Source: Carallia brachiata
Lineage: Eukaryota; Streptophyta; Magnoliopsida; Malpighiales; Rhizophoraceae
DNA length: 64,000 nt
Reading direction: 5' to 3'
NCBI GenBank assembly: GCA_021464245.1
Contig: JADCRB010000029.1
Location: 762,338-826,337 of the forward strand
Shown here: positions 11,246 through 24,118 of the stretch, piece by piece
Layout: each line of letters opens with the position of its first letter
How positions within the stretch are numbered: position 1 is the stretch's first letter
Translations under genes and position numbers: made by a program
The notes under the pieces: model-generated
Told to the model about the DNA's origin: nothing
What the model saw: the letters and a program-made list of their open reading frames with translations, nothing else
Database searches by the model: none

Positions 11246-12956
11246 AAGCGCTAAATTAAGCAATAGGTCAACTCCTTTCAATATATTTAAATAAAATCAA
11301 TATCGTTTTTTTGAAGTTTCATCCTGAACTTTGGTCACACGTCGCATGACTAGTACGAGAGAATGTATAATGCTCGTGTAGCTTTGCTGCAGTGCGGCGC
11401 CAACAGCATTATTTCCATATGTTTTGGAATTTGTTAGGAGTTTGGTTAGTGCTAGTGAATTTGATTTGTTCGGAGGAAGGATTTTTTGGTGGGTTGGCTC
11501 TGTTGTATCGTTTGAAAAGCTAATGATTTCATTTATCTCAAGATTGGACTCTGCCTCGCCCTGCTGCCACTGATGCGATCACAAACACCACCACCCCCCC
11601 CCCCCCCCCCCCCCCAACCCAAAAACAATTCCCCGAAATCCGTTCTGGTGTGGACTTGATTTGGGTTGCTCAAATTGGCTTCATAGCCTTCAAAGAAATG
11701 GTTCTGTAGTTGGCAACCAAAGGGAATGTAACCTGGTATGCTGTAGGGTAGACGTAACAAGAGAAGGTAATTTTGGGATGTGTTTGGCTGGTAGGGAAGC
11801 TAGGGAAACCACAAAAAGTAGCCATCAACGAACCCCACGTAAGTGACCCGCTTACATTTAACGACGCTGGACATATCATTTCTCAACTCGACAGTTTAAA
11901 GAACATTGCTGTATGTATAAAAGTTTAAAAGTACCGAATACCTTTGACAAAATCGAATTGTTACTATACTGTTGTTCAAATTATTCCTAATGAGCAGGAT
12001 AAAGGTAAATTATAAAAAAAAAAAGAGAGAAGAAGGTATCTTAATACACAAGTCGCCCCACAATATAACATTTGGGGAAGGGTCAGATGTACATATATGG
12101 ATATTTAAATTACAATTGATCATAAACACATGTCAGCATGATGCTTTAGTCTGTGCAATGTACATCAAAACTCTGTAACTAAGTGGTGTGGCAATGTTGC
12201 TGACTTGAAGTAATGTGGCAGATCATATGCATCCCAACTTCAGGCTTCCAGTAAAGTAAAAATTCTGCACGGCATCTTTCTTAGAATGTTCGCATGAATG
12301 CTAAAATGGATTACCATTAGTTAATCTTTCCATGTAAAGATGTAAAAACAGCGTTGGCATTTCAGAGTCGATTGAGGAATGAAAAGGGAACAAAACATAA
12401 ACTTTCACATGCAGGAATAAGAAACTGCAATGCAACTAGGAATCAGCCAATAACACGGAGGATGCCCATTTGTTCTTTTCTCGACAGATAGGTAGAAGCT
12501 ATGGCTAATAAGACTAAAGCAAAGGAAAAAGGAAAGTCAATGAGTGGCAAGTTGGTAACTCCGCGTTTCAAGTACTCATTGATGAACCACTTAATATTGT
12601 AAATTAAAAGTACTAGAGATGTCTAAGTCAAGTAACAAATTTGCTTCTCTCTGCAACTCTGTTGGTGAGATGGACAGTCCTGGCCAAAGCCAGAGAGAAT
12701 GGGTCCATCTATCTCCAAGCTTGCAAGAATAAGGACCAAATATGAACTTTGGTTCTATAATTTGGAACATGGTATTCTCTGAATTATGCATGAAATTTCG
12801 ATATATAAAACCAGAAGAATACTAAAAAAAACATATGATTTCTGCCAAAATTAGCTTTAAAAATCAGTACCTTCTATTGACAACATATCAAATGGTGGAT
12901 GTGTATATCAATGACTTTTCGCCCATATTGAGACAGAGGTCGCCTTAAGTCATCGT
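10724..12956. other. Intergenic region and probable ATJ1 3' UTR
   Basis: No gene is recognised. The first 500 bp belong to the PUP-containing duplicate. A run of 22 C residues lies at 11594-11615. The part just right of about 12200 lies immediately downstream of the ATJ1-like stop codon on the minus strand and probably holds its 3' UTR, but I could not fix a polyadenylation site. Confidence 0.4.
11594..11615. repeat. Poly(C) run of 22
   Basis: An uninterrupted run of 22 cytosines follows 'accacca' and precedes 'aacccaaaa'. Long C/G homopolymers are rare in AT-rich plant DNA. Confidence 0.9.
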
Positions 12957-15900
12957 TCAGCTCATGACTTTGTGAAGGAACAGCAATATTAACATGAATA
13001 TGGCAAAATCCAGCACAAACCGAGGACCCGTGACCCATTCACGAAATTGCTCCCACCTGTCAGTTCAACCAGTAGATAGCTGCTCATAAAGCCTGTTATC
13101 CATTTCACGATCTTAATTACAGTCTGAATAAACTCTAATGAAGTAATCAACACTACAATGAAAATATCATTGCAATCCAATATTATTATTTAATTTTCTT
13201 TGAAAAGCTAACTTCGTGAATATAGCCAGTACTTTTTAAGCAAAAATATCTTTAAATTTGATAAAATCAAATTCTGGCACAAGAGGTCTACAAGTGATTG
13301 TGATCTCGCTCAGTATTTGTTAATGTCAAGCAACCATTGGTTACCGAATACAGAGAAACAATGGTTGACAAGCTCACCACAATATTTTGGAGTAGCTAAC
13401 ATCATTCTACTTAAGAAACTGAGAAGCCATTTATTATTTTACTCCAGGCAATTGAATATAAATTTGCAACATTTGCATGATTCGTAGACAAATAATACAA
13501 AAATCTCTAACCAAAATATCAAATAAATAGTCTTCATGAGCAGAAAATAACTCTATTATGAGGGACACTTACCAATTTCCTTGGATGGAGGTGTCACTGT
13601 CATTTTCTATCTCCTCCTTAGCAAATTCTTCCAAAATAGCTCGTTGGCGCTCATTTATTGCACTAAAACCAGGATGCAAAACAAGAAAGAATGAGAATTT
13701 GCATTTCCGCTTCCTATACTGCAGCATGCTATGTCCAATTTTCCAAAGATAAAGCACAAAGTACATTGAGCATAAAGTATAATTTTCGTGGCACAGGGTA
13801 TGTAAAACACAGCAAATCACCATGTAATGCACAGCTTCCAGCTATACTTGCAAATTTTGTGTTACACAAGGCTCAAGTGATCAACAGTGATGAATTGAAA
13901 CTTACGAGGGGAATTTTACTCGAAACCTCACATATTGATCTCCATGGTCAACAAGAAAACCATGCTTTGGCAGTCCTGTTCATGCCTAAGGAGTAAGCAT
14001 ATTCGTGTACAAAAGCTGCTAGGAGCAGATCACAGCATGCATAGCAAACACAAACCTTTGCCTCTTAGTACCAGTAGTTGTCCAGGCTGAACTCCCTTCG
14101 GTATCTGAGAGTGGAATAAAAGTGCAGAATTTAGCATAAAGTCCAAAGGCGATGTGTCGAAATCATCACAAATACTACAAATAAATAGTCCATAATGTTA
14201 TGCTAGTTTGATTCCTTCAAAGTGGGATTATAGGACGAGGCTGATATGGAAAAGGTCCCATACCCAAAATTTTTGTATAAAGGGCTTTCCCCCAAAACTT
14301 GCGCATGTGCCTTTGTAGCCACAAGCTTGAGATTTTCATCATTGCACAAGAAAATAGCCCAAATGGAAGTAGCTGGGATACAAATTTTAATATCTGAGTG
14401 ATGGGAAAGATATTGCTAGTAATGGTATGGCATATTGCTCGTTCATACACTATTAGTGAATAAAGTAAACATTAAAGGCCAAAATGTTGAGAAATTTGGG
14501 GCCCACAATATAATCGTTATTAATCATATAAGTCTCTGCATAACATCATTTCTTTATATTTTGCCTCATGACTACATGAAAATCATGACGGACAGCTGGC
14601 CCATATCAATGATCTGCAATACTACAGGAATTCAAGAAAACCATCCTGACATCGTTATTAATAGTTTGACCTGAAAAAATTTGTCACTTAACAACAGCAA
14701 ACCAACAAAAGCTGACATATCTTCCAAACCACAATTTCATCACATCAAAACCATCCTGAACTGGGCAAATTTTCGCAGCATTAGTTAAAACAATGACCAA
14801 ATCTTCGCTATCCGTTGGTTCAGTATAAATGCAGGCAAAAATATTTAAGCATTCAAATAAAACAAGTAGAAAGCAAAACAAAAAGATAAACTGAAGAAGA
14901 TTATTACTTTGATTTGTTTCCCCCAACAATGTCGGTACATCAACCTTACCACCAAGAATAGCCTGTGGAAAAAGTATAAAAAACCCCATTTTAGTAATAA
15001 AAATATCTAGAATCTGTATGCAAGTGGACAATATCATGAATGAAGGAGAACAATTTGCCAGTCCATCCTCAGATGGATACTCTATGGTAAAAATGATGAC
15101 TATCGATGAATCCTGGAAGAGAAACAACACCATCATAGATAGCTGTCATATGTCTACCAACTAAGTAACAAATTATGGATACAAGATAAAATTAGAACTA
15201 ACGCCCCCATTTTAGGACTTTATAGCCACAAACCCAATAAATTTGCAGCCGCCAATGAGCAAACATGGCAAAGGACGACCATTTAATGTTATATATAATA
15301 TGCAGTCAGTCAACACAATTTGAGAACTTCGTTACTTTTGAACCTGGCAAACTGTCAGCTGCCATCCCCACCACTAAAGGCAAATAGAAGTGTGGCAGTC
15401 CATAGGACTAGCGGAGTTAGTAAACAGAAACAAATAATTTCCATGCTGAGCACAAACAGCTGAAATTTGAGAGCAGACAAGCTTATTCCACAGAAAAGGA
15501 AACAAGCTCAATGATAATTTATATTTCTTACTTGTGTGAAGCTAATATTAACATCCACATAAACATCTGCACCATCTCTAGCAAAGACAGGATCATTGGC
15601 AACCTACAATATCACAGAAAACAAAAGTTAGTTCATAGAGGAAACGATGGGAAAGGGATTTATGAACTCTAAATAATGATATACGCCAAATAGAATCACA
15701 ACTGCAGCAAGTATATCACACTAAAAAAACTTCTCATGATAGCAACTATGTATTAATTAGTAACCAACATATACTCCAAGTGAAATATGTTGGTCATATG
15801 CTGCTTCAAAATTTTTAAAAAATAAACCGCCAACTTTGTACCAACTAATAAGCTTATATCAATCAAACCTTCTTATGGTAGTCAGACAGCTATAATAGAC

Positions 15901-18900
15901 ATTACATCATCATGAAGCATGCCATAACATAACCTATACCATAGACCTGAAAATGAAACATTGTTTTTGAAGATGCAGAATAAGATCATCCAAACCATTT
16001 TTATTCACCAGATCCTGAGTTAGAATGAACATTAATTTATGTTAATGAATGCTCCATTACAAATTTGTTCGTAAAAGAGGTCCAAAGTTGGCAAACACAA
16101 TTAGAGAGAAAGTTCTAAAATAGTAAACTTGTGCCTTTATATTAATGAACAAGTTGCCAGGTCGGCTTCCTCGTCCCCCAGCATTACCAGCTTCTGGCAC
16201 ACGAATTGTGTCTCCAGTCTCCACACCTAATCAATTCATCCAATTTTTTTTTCCCAAAAAAAGGCAGATTAGAGTTCTGAAAATCGAGTCAATCAAATTA
16301 CTGAATATAACTTTGCACAGTACAGAATATATCAAAATCTTTCTTTCGGCATAAAGCTGCCCTATAAAAAAATACTGACGGACAGTAACAGTGGCTGTTT
16401 AGCCACCATGACAGATAGGTCTGAAGGCCAATATTCAAAATTAATTTTTTCATCTGTTTTCTCCGTCCATAAATTCACCAAAACTGGGGTCTGCTAGTTA
16501 GTATGGTTTCAAGATAAATGATCAACAAAGCCAACCTGCTGGTACAGTAACTTTGATTTCCTTAATGCCTTCAATCACTCCTGACCCTTTGCATTCCTTG
16601 CAGAATTCCTTGCCAAATGGATAAAACAATTTAAGTTATAAGGTCAGATGAAAATCAAAAACAACTGTTGTCTTCATATGAAATCGGACCTTGATGACCT
16701 GGCCTGACCCTTTGCAAGTGCTGCATGTTGACATAAATGGAGGAATTGTAACCTACATGAAAATTTTGATGTTAGTAGGCTTACAGATTTAGTTATAAAA
16801 ATGCAACTTCCGGGTAATGGGGAAGGAAGCAGTCACAAAGTAAAACACTTCAGGGAAACTATTCACTTGTTACTATTACTGTGGATCCCAAAAGCACTTA
16901 CTGTCCCTATGCCTCCGCATGTAGGACAAACTCTTGCCTTAGCATCAAGTGGATAGCCATGGCCCTCTGCAACAGTGATTAGAAATGCAATCAGAAAATC
17001 AATCCTTTGTGAAGTTGTCCCCAATTTCACCCTTGATCAAATATACATAACTGAGCTTATATTTTTTCTATCAACATTTACTATCAACAGTAATACTTCT
17101 TTGACGTAAACATAAGAAAAGTGCAGAGTGACCCTCCATAGGACTTGTTCACAGAGCAAAAAGATTTTGATTGTACTTCTAAAAAAATTTCACAACAACA
17201 GATTTACTGAGCACATATCAACTTTTAAGCTTCCAATTACAAATGCGGTATTCTAAAAAAAAAAAAAATGCTAATTCATGTTCACATGCACCGTAAGAAT
17301 ATTTGCTACAGGAATTCATTAAAACTGCATACAATCCACAAAAGTGCTGATTTTACCCACCGCAAAATTCACATGGAACATATGCATCAAAAGAAAGGTG
17401 CTTTGTGCACCCTCTAGCAGCTTCAGAAAAAGAAAGCCGTAGCTCCGCCTATCAGATTTCACAATATCAGAAAGCATTTAAGCTTGGAAACTACAGACCA
17501 GTACGTAAAAAGCACCACATATCAAAGGTAACACATGTTCACCTGAATATCAGATGCAAACTTATCTGTCTCATCTTCAAAGATCTGCAAGAAATGAAAA
17601 TGAATTGTATTTAAGGAAAAAAAAAAAAAAAAGAGGACTGACTGGTCATGAAAGGTTACTAATAAAGGTGAAAAATATAAAGAGGATTCTAATGAGTACC
17701 TCAGAAAATATTTTTTGGAATGAATCAGAGAAATTAGTTTGGTAAGCGTATCTGAAACCCCCTGCACTGCCAGTACGAAATCTGAAACCCGCCATATCTT
17801 CAGTACCATATCTAAACTCTTCTGCATTATCAGCTCCATATCCCATCTTCTTGGAACCTCCAGCAAGGTTCTTCAGCAGACATAAAGATAAAGACAATAT
17901 TTCAGCTAACTTTAAAGCCACGAATGGGAGAAACAACCCTGGTAGAAAACAAAAAATTACCCATAATAACCAAATAACTTTAGTAACTAAAATCTGAAGA
18001 ACAAATGAGAATTCTGACCCTGTCATATTGTGCCCTCTTCTCTGAATCTCGTAGTGTCTGAAAATTACCATATGAAAAATATGTGTCATGACATAATTAA
18101 TATGAAGAGCCAATCTACTTCTAGTAGTCATGTTTACTATAATCAAGAAACTAGAGTATTAACATGAGAAAAATATGAAAATAGGAGCTCAATATATGCA
18201 ATGTACCCACTTCATAGGCTTCTCTTAACTCTTGAAACTTCCACTTTGCAGAAGGGTTATTCTTATTTGCATCAGGATGGTATTTCTTGGCAAGCTGCAC
18301 AAGGTGAGGAAAAATAACTTCTTAACAAAATGTATATCCATATATATAAATATACACATACAATATAGAAACACACACACACACACACACATATCACATA
18401 ATGCTGTGTGTGGAGGGCGAGCCTCCGCGTTACAGTAAGGCACTCCATGGTCACATGAAATCACAAGTTTGTTGTGTTTTTTTTTTTTTTTTTGGTGAAA
18501 ACAAGCTAAGACTCCATATATTCAACCCTTCCCCAAACTCCATAGTCTGGAAGCCTTGCGCATTGGGAGCCCTATTTTAATAGTAGTTGTGTTGTATTAA
18601 ATTGTAGTTCTTAAACATGTACAACAGTTTTCCCGACAGATACACACATGCACACACAAAAGACCATGCACATTGAGAAATGGCACGCTACAAGTGAATA
18701 TTTGCATAAAGAGGCGTTCTTGTAAAGTAAACACTCTGAAAGTTTGTGTCATATTAAGAGTATGAACACTGAAAAGAAATTATTCAAAAGGGATGTACAG
18801 TCCTGCCAATCCATTCAATATATTTGACAAACTTACAGTTTTCCTAGAATTGTTGTCATTTATAAATCAACATTATTGTTGACTTCACAATGTAGACTTC

Positions 18901-19577
18901 ACCATATGTTAGACAATCTTTTACAGCATCTTTTTGCCAGCCCACTAGTAGACTGCTTCCTAATTTATTTTGGAACAACTCCCGCCAGCAGAAAAAGAAA
19001 AAACCATCCATTAACACAATGCATTTTCAAAAGCGAAAAGCCACAACATCGAACTCACTGAATTAAAAGCCTTTTTAATCTCATCCCGGCTAGCGTTTTC
19101 GGAAACACCGAGAATTTCATAATAGCTTTGTTCCTTTGCCTTACAATTTCCTGCAAATTCATTAAAACACTTCCTATAAATATGTATGAACTTCAAAATA
19201 ATCCTGGATTATTATTATGCAATAACGGTCAAGACCTGTGGCATGAATATGTCTCTGCTGGATCCCCCACACGTCTGTGGCTCCGCAACAAATAGATTTT
19301 CCAATAGCACAAATGCAACTGTGCAAAACTTTTTTTTTAAACCAAAAAAAAAAAAGAAAACAAAAAATCATACGGATTTTTTAGGAGAAATCACGAAATG
19401 CCGGCAATCCAAGGTCGATAACAGCAGAGAGAGAGAGAACTTACATCGATCACGAAGAAAATCGCGGCGGTGCGACGCGGAGAGCCTCCGCCGCAAACCG
19501 CTCCGATCAACGGCGGTGGATGATGGCAAACGCCGCTGGCGGCACTGAAGATGATGATGATGATGAATCAAGTTCAA
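12957..19577 (-). CDS. ATJ1: Mitochondrial type I DnaJ co-chaperone, ATJ1-like
   Basis: This J-protein co-chaperone stimulates mitochondrial Hsp70. I place 19 exons: 19445-19577, 19236-19328, 19059-19150, 18211-18294, 18019-18057, 17700-17870, 17543-17584, 17361-17448, 16902-16966, 16690-16752, 16536-16608, 16135-16226, 15532-15603, 14908-14962, 14651-14670, 14056-14104, 13906-13975, 13573-13662, 12957-13056. The phases join into about 496 residues. The Arg-rich N-terminus with RHIHATG suits a mitochondrial presequence. The J domain (about 84-147) has HPD at 112-114. Four zinc-finger motifs follow: CEFCEGHG (244), CPTCGGIG (261), CSTCKGSG (279) and CKECKGSG (293). The C-terminal substrate domain includes [12 protein letters not shown] and [12 protein letters not shown]. 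There is no classical Gly/Phe-rich linker. The protein ends in a hydrophobic segment ([19 protein letters not shown]) that could be a membrane anchor. Less certain points are the exon 2 acceptor, the 20-nt exon 15, and the exon 12 donor (GC at 16134, or GT six bases further). Confidence 0.88.
18371..18391. repeat. (AC)n microsatellite
   Basis: A dinucleotide AC run inside an intron of the ATJ1-like gene. Such runs are usually length-variable. Confidence 0.9.
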
Positions 19578-20766
19578 GAATTGGTGAATTGGAGTAAAAA
19601 AAATTCAAATTTAAATTAAGTTTGGGTAAAATAAAAATTAGAAAAAAAAATTAAAAAAAAAAAACTTACTAGCTGCTCTACTACAAAGCTGCTATATCTT
19701 CTCATATCATCTGAACTGATTGGGGATAATCGAAAAATCGATTCAATTATATAAATATTAAAAAAAAATCTTTCCACGGAATGGAAAGAAAATGCCGTCG
19801 CGTTTGGCAAGACAGCCCAAATAAATAACAATAATAATAATAATAATAACGAATTTCAAAAGAAATTAGAAACCGACTGCCGCTCCGAACACAGACTATA
19901 ATTATCTTCGGAGATTTATATTATTATTATTATTAGAGCACTGTTGTTAGCACACGTATTTTATTGTGTAATTCAGTCATACTGTAACGATATATATATT
20001 TTTTATAATAATATATATATATTTTTATAATAAAAAATATAAATATTATTACAATATGATCGAATAGTATAATAAAAATGTATACTTATTAACATTTTTC
20101 GTTGTTATTATTAGGGTTTCTTAATTCAACGGCTGCCCTGACCGTGAAGGGATTTTTCAACATTTTCTTTTGTTTTTTTTGTTTTGTAAATTGGAGCCCT
20201 TTTTTTAAGACAAGGTGGCGGCGGTGGGGTTGTTTCGACTGCTTTCCTAGTGGGACCCACATTTAGAGGAACGGCTTAGATTTTGTTTTCTTTCATCACC
20301 GCTTCAGATCTGCCCCGGAAAATAAATAATAAATAATAAATATAGCTTAGTTTTTAAGATATAAGTCTCACAAATAAAAGAAAATATCTTTTTATTTTTA
20401 AAATTACATTTTTTTGGGTTAAAAATCAGTATAACGTTAATTAAAGAATCAAAATATATAATAAATAAGAGATTATTTTTCAAATAAATTAAAAAATTGT
20501 CAAAATATAATTGACTGTGCATTTTTTTTATTTCGGCTATACAACATTTCTTTGAAATTTATTCAGTAAACTCACTATTTTTTTTTCTTGGCCGGGCAGC
20601 AATTTTTTTCTTATTATTTTTTTTCCGGCTCAGCATCAACATTTTTCTTAATAAATAATTAAAAAAGAAATAAAACACACCAAAAAATGAAAAAACCAAA
20701 GGTTTCGTCAAAAACCAAAAAATTTTCATTAATTAAAGGAAAACAGAGGATGTAGCGTAAGCTGCT
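19578..20766. promoter_or_regulatory. Shared upstream region of the ATJ1-like and PPR genes
   Basis: The ATJ1-like gene (-) and the PPR gene (+) are head to head with about 1.19 kb between their start codons. The region is AT-rich, contains the hairpin element at 19942-20094, and must hold both promoters. No TATA box could be assigned with confidence. Confidence 0.5.
19942..20094. mobile_element. Hairpin MITE
   Basis: The left part (tgttgttagcacacgtat, through ttcagtcatactgtaacga) is nearly complementary to the right part (attacaatatgatcgaat, through tatacttattaaca). This gives inverted arms of about 50-55 bp around a short TA-rich loop. It is non-coding, and the flanking duplication is not clear. 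Confidence 0.6.
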
Positions 20767-22587
20767 ATGGCGGTCGGCTCGCTCATCTCCGGTCTCAGAA
20801 GGTGAGCAACTAGCAAGTTTTGTGTTATTGTCGTTCCTGTTGTTGTATGTCGGATCAGCTTAACGATTGCGTTATTCGAAACGCAGCCGGACGGTTCAAT
20901 TGGGAGGGACAGCGAGTCCTTTGAGGTTGATATCGTCGCGCGTTTCGCCGATTGACGCTGCCGATCAGAGCCGACTGAGAAAATGTACTAAAACTGGTGG
21001 AAGCAAAAGCATCAGCAGCAGCAAACTTACGACGGAAATTTTGAGAGGGAGGTATGGAGGAAGAAACCCATCGACGGCGCTTCAAAATTGGGTCGACGAG
21101 GGCCGGAGGAGCAAGCTCACGGTTTCCCAGCTCAGAGACATTACTAAACGACTCGTCGTATCTAGGCGCTACGAGCACGCTCTCGAGGTCATTTCTTAGT
21201 AACTTCTGTTTGAGACTCTAAGTTTGAAGTCTGATTGTTGGTTCTGTCATAAAAAGAAGTCTTTTAATAAAGGGTTTGGAAAAGATTGTTGATCAAAATG
21301 TCGGGTTTTTTTGTGTGTTTTTTGGCGTGATTGTGTTCGAAGAACAGATACTGACATGGATGGAAGATGGACAGAAGTTCCGGATGTTGCCAGCTGATCG
21401 TGCCATGAGAGTGGAATTGATCATCAAAGTTCATGGTTTAAGGAAAGCTGAAGACTTTTTCAAGATTCTGCCCGATTATGCTTCGCAAAAAGCTGCCTCG
21501 CTTTCCCTTCTTCGCGGATATGTGAAAGAAAGGGACACGAGGGACACTGAGGCTCTCTTTATGAATCTGAAGGACATGGGGCTGCTTGTGAGCCCTGATC
21601 CGTATAATGAGATGATGAAACTCTATGTTGCCACATCTCAGTTTGAGAAAGTACCCTTGATGATTTTACAAATGAAGCAAAATCAAATACCCAGAAATGT
21701 GCTTTCTTACAATCTCTGGATGAATGCATGCGGGGAGTTATCTGGGGTTTGTAAAGCGGAGATGGTTTACAAGGAAATGGAGGATGATAAAAGTGTGGAC
21801 ATAGGATGGAGCTCCTTATCTACTTTGGCCAACATATACATGAAAGCAGGCATTGATAACAAAGCCTTTGCAGCGCTTAAAATTGCAGAGAAGAAACTCT
21901 CTACCCGTAGCTATCTTGGCTATTTCTTCCTCATCACACAATATTGCTCTTTGAAGAATAAGGAAGGGGTCCTTCGGCTGTGGGAAGCTAGTAAAGCAGT
22001 TTCTGGGAGGATGTCTTGTGCTAATTATATTCGTATACTGTCATGTTTGGTTAAGCTAGATGGCCTTGCGGAAGCAGAGGGGGTATTTGTTGAATGGGAA
22101 TCCAACTGTTGGACGTATGATGTTCGAGTCTCCAATGTCCTTCTAGGTGCATACATGCGGAATGGACTGATAGACAAAGCCGAGTCATTTCATCTCCACA
22201 CATTAGAGAGAGGTGGGTGTCCAAATTATAAGACGTGGGAGATCCTGATGGAGGGATGGGTGAAAAGCCAAAAGATGGACAAAGCCATTGATGCCATGAA
22301 GAAGATTTGAAATGTTGAAAGATTGTGACTGGAGGCCATCAAATGGTATTTTACTGGCCATCGCATGGTATTTTGAGAAGCACGAGAAGTTTGAAGATGC
22401 AATTGACTATCTTAGGGTTCTGCGTAATCTTGATATTGCAACATTACCATTGTATAAGGTACTCTTAAGAATGCACCTCTGTGCCGGGAGATCAATTATT
22501 GACATCCTCAAAATGATGGAGAGTGATTATATTGAGATGGATGAAGAGACTCATGCCCTTGTTCGAGCACTAGGTTTACTAGCATAG
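20767..22587 (+). pseudogene. P-class pentatricopeptide repeat gene with late frameshift
   Basis: Three exons, 20767-20801, 20887-21187 and from 21348, join in phase (AG|C Ser, then Glu|Ile). The N-terminus, MAVGSLISGLRSRTVQLGG, looks like an organelle-targeting peptide. The body carries degenerate 35-residue PPR motifs (for example SYNLWMNACGELSGVCKAEMVY and VSNVLLGAYMRNGLIDKAES), as in plant P-class proteins that bind organellar RNA. It resembles the Arabidopsis At5g27460 type from memory. The frame runs to a TGA at 22308-22310, giving about 432 residues. It continues without break in the +1 frame to 22587 (MLKDCDWRPSNGILLAIAWY onward), another 91 residues with PPR character. So about 18% of the protein is cut off as sequenced. 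This could be a recent mutation or a base-calling error; the gene is otherwise well kept. Confidence 0.85.
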
Positions 22588-23256
22588 ATCTCTCTGTGGA
22601 TGAATGCCACTTGGTGGATTGTCTACCAAGATTCAACCCTTCCTTGCTTCAGCTTGTCTAAAATGTTGAGAACTTTTTGCACCAAGAAAAGATTGCTATA
22701 TCATTGTGTGGATGCTGTCCAGTAGATGCTACCCTGTTAAATCTGATTCCTCAAGGGCCATGCTCCGTGCCTCAAGTCCAGGATGGTGGCATCTTATTAA
22801 TTTTCTTTGTTGTTCCCATATCAACTCAGTTGACTCTCTTTACTTTCTGGTAAGGGGACCTCTACTTAACAACAAAGGAGACAAGCTAACTATATTGGGA
22901 TTATGCAAACTCACAGCAGAAAGAGTGTATGTATTTTGATACAAATTCTTGAGGGATGTCTGTGGACAAACACAATAAAAGCTGCAGATTCCGCAAACAA
23001 GAAAGTTGAAACCTGTCCAGCACGTCAACCTTCTTTGATTCCAGTGATCGCTTTCACAAAACAAAGGTGTGTATAAAAGCTGGCTGGCAACTCCTAAAAG
23101 ACAGCGTTGTATACATAATAAGAAAGCAGAAGTATCCTGCATTATTATCCCTAGTTCGCATAAAGCCTGAAGTTAACACTATTTGGAGTTGAATAGAGTC
23201 CAGAGCCAGTTGTGCATATGACAATCTCTGACAGTCTGCAACTATGAAGGGTCGAT

Positions 23257-24118
23257 CTAAGTTGTTGCCGGAGCTGTCACCATCTTGTGGAATCCTCTGT
23301 TATGCTCTAGTAACTTATCCCATGGAGGCACGCACTCTTTGATGGTTTCAAGTTCAAGGAGACGAGAAAACCAGGCATTAAGCAGAGGCATTGTCTCCGC
23401 GTCGATAAGCTTCACGTTCACAATTTCCTCCACCACTCGAGCCCAGATACCGAGCCATCCAGCAGCAATGTCAACAAAGCCTACTGTTTCACCTCCAAAG
23501 AATGGCTTTCCCTCGAGTCCATTTTCAAGAATCTTTAGTTGCTCTCGAGCCTCTTCTGCAGCCTTCGCTCTCTCCTCCCCTTCTGTAACGAATGACTTCA
23601 TCATTGATGGCGCACACTGAAAGACAGCATTGTAAGACTTTTAATTGTCAGCTGTAAACAACATATATGCATGTCTGATGGACTCTTTACGAAGAACTTA
23701 ACATCCAATTCACCTGAAATCGCCCGTTGGAGCTACAAGCTTCACCTTGAAGCGGTAGAAGATTAAAGAGTAGCTAACCACGCAAAATTATTGCTACGAG
23801 GCATACCTTTTCTTCTGCAAACATGGCCCAGAAGCGCGCCTTTGCCCTTTCATGGGAATCCTGAGGGAGAAGTGGATTGTTCTTCCATACCTCATCGATA
23901 TATTCGATGATGACAAGAGACTCCGCAACTGGTCTGCCTCCATGTACAAGCACAGGAATCTTTTTGTGAACGGGGTTGTATTGAAGCAACAGGCTACTCT
24001 TCTCTGGGAGATGCTCTTCAACGTATTCATATGGCAACCCTTTCAGCTTCAGCGCCCACTTAACTCTGAGGGCAGCAGGACTAGCCCAATTTCCAAACAA
24101 GCTTATGCTTTCACCCAT
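23257..24118 (-). CDS. GSTU: Tau-class glutathione S-transferase, copy A
   Basis: This is a cytosolic plant-specific tau GST, which conjugates glutathione to electrophiles such as herbicides and stress products or acts as a peroxidase. Exon 1 (23807-24118) and exon 2 (23257-23616) join in phase 0 after EEK and give 223 residues, the normal tau length. The start is the ATG at 24118 (MGESISLFGNWASP), as in other tau GSTs. Catalytic Ser13 lies in WASP. The glutathione site is seen in NPVHKKIPVLVH (48-59) and ESLVIIEYID (66-75). The C-terminal helical domain has the conserved PFFGGETVGFVDIAAG. The 190-bp intron carries a second possible acceptor, but using it would run into a TAA. It is about 94% identical by eye to copy B at 27893-28754. 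Confidence 0.92.

Noticed and set aside
14684..15136. 150-codon minus-strand frame rich in Leu/Phe
   Set aside because: It runs through ATJ1 exon 14 into its introns on both sides; only [15 protein letters not shown] is real coding.
23285..23620. 111-codon open frame on the plus strand
   Set aside because: It is the antisense of GST exon 2; the same shadow appears at 27921-28256 in the other copy.
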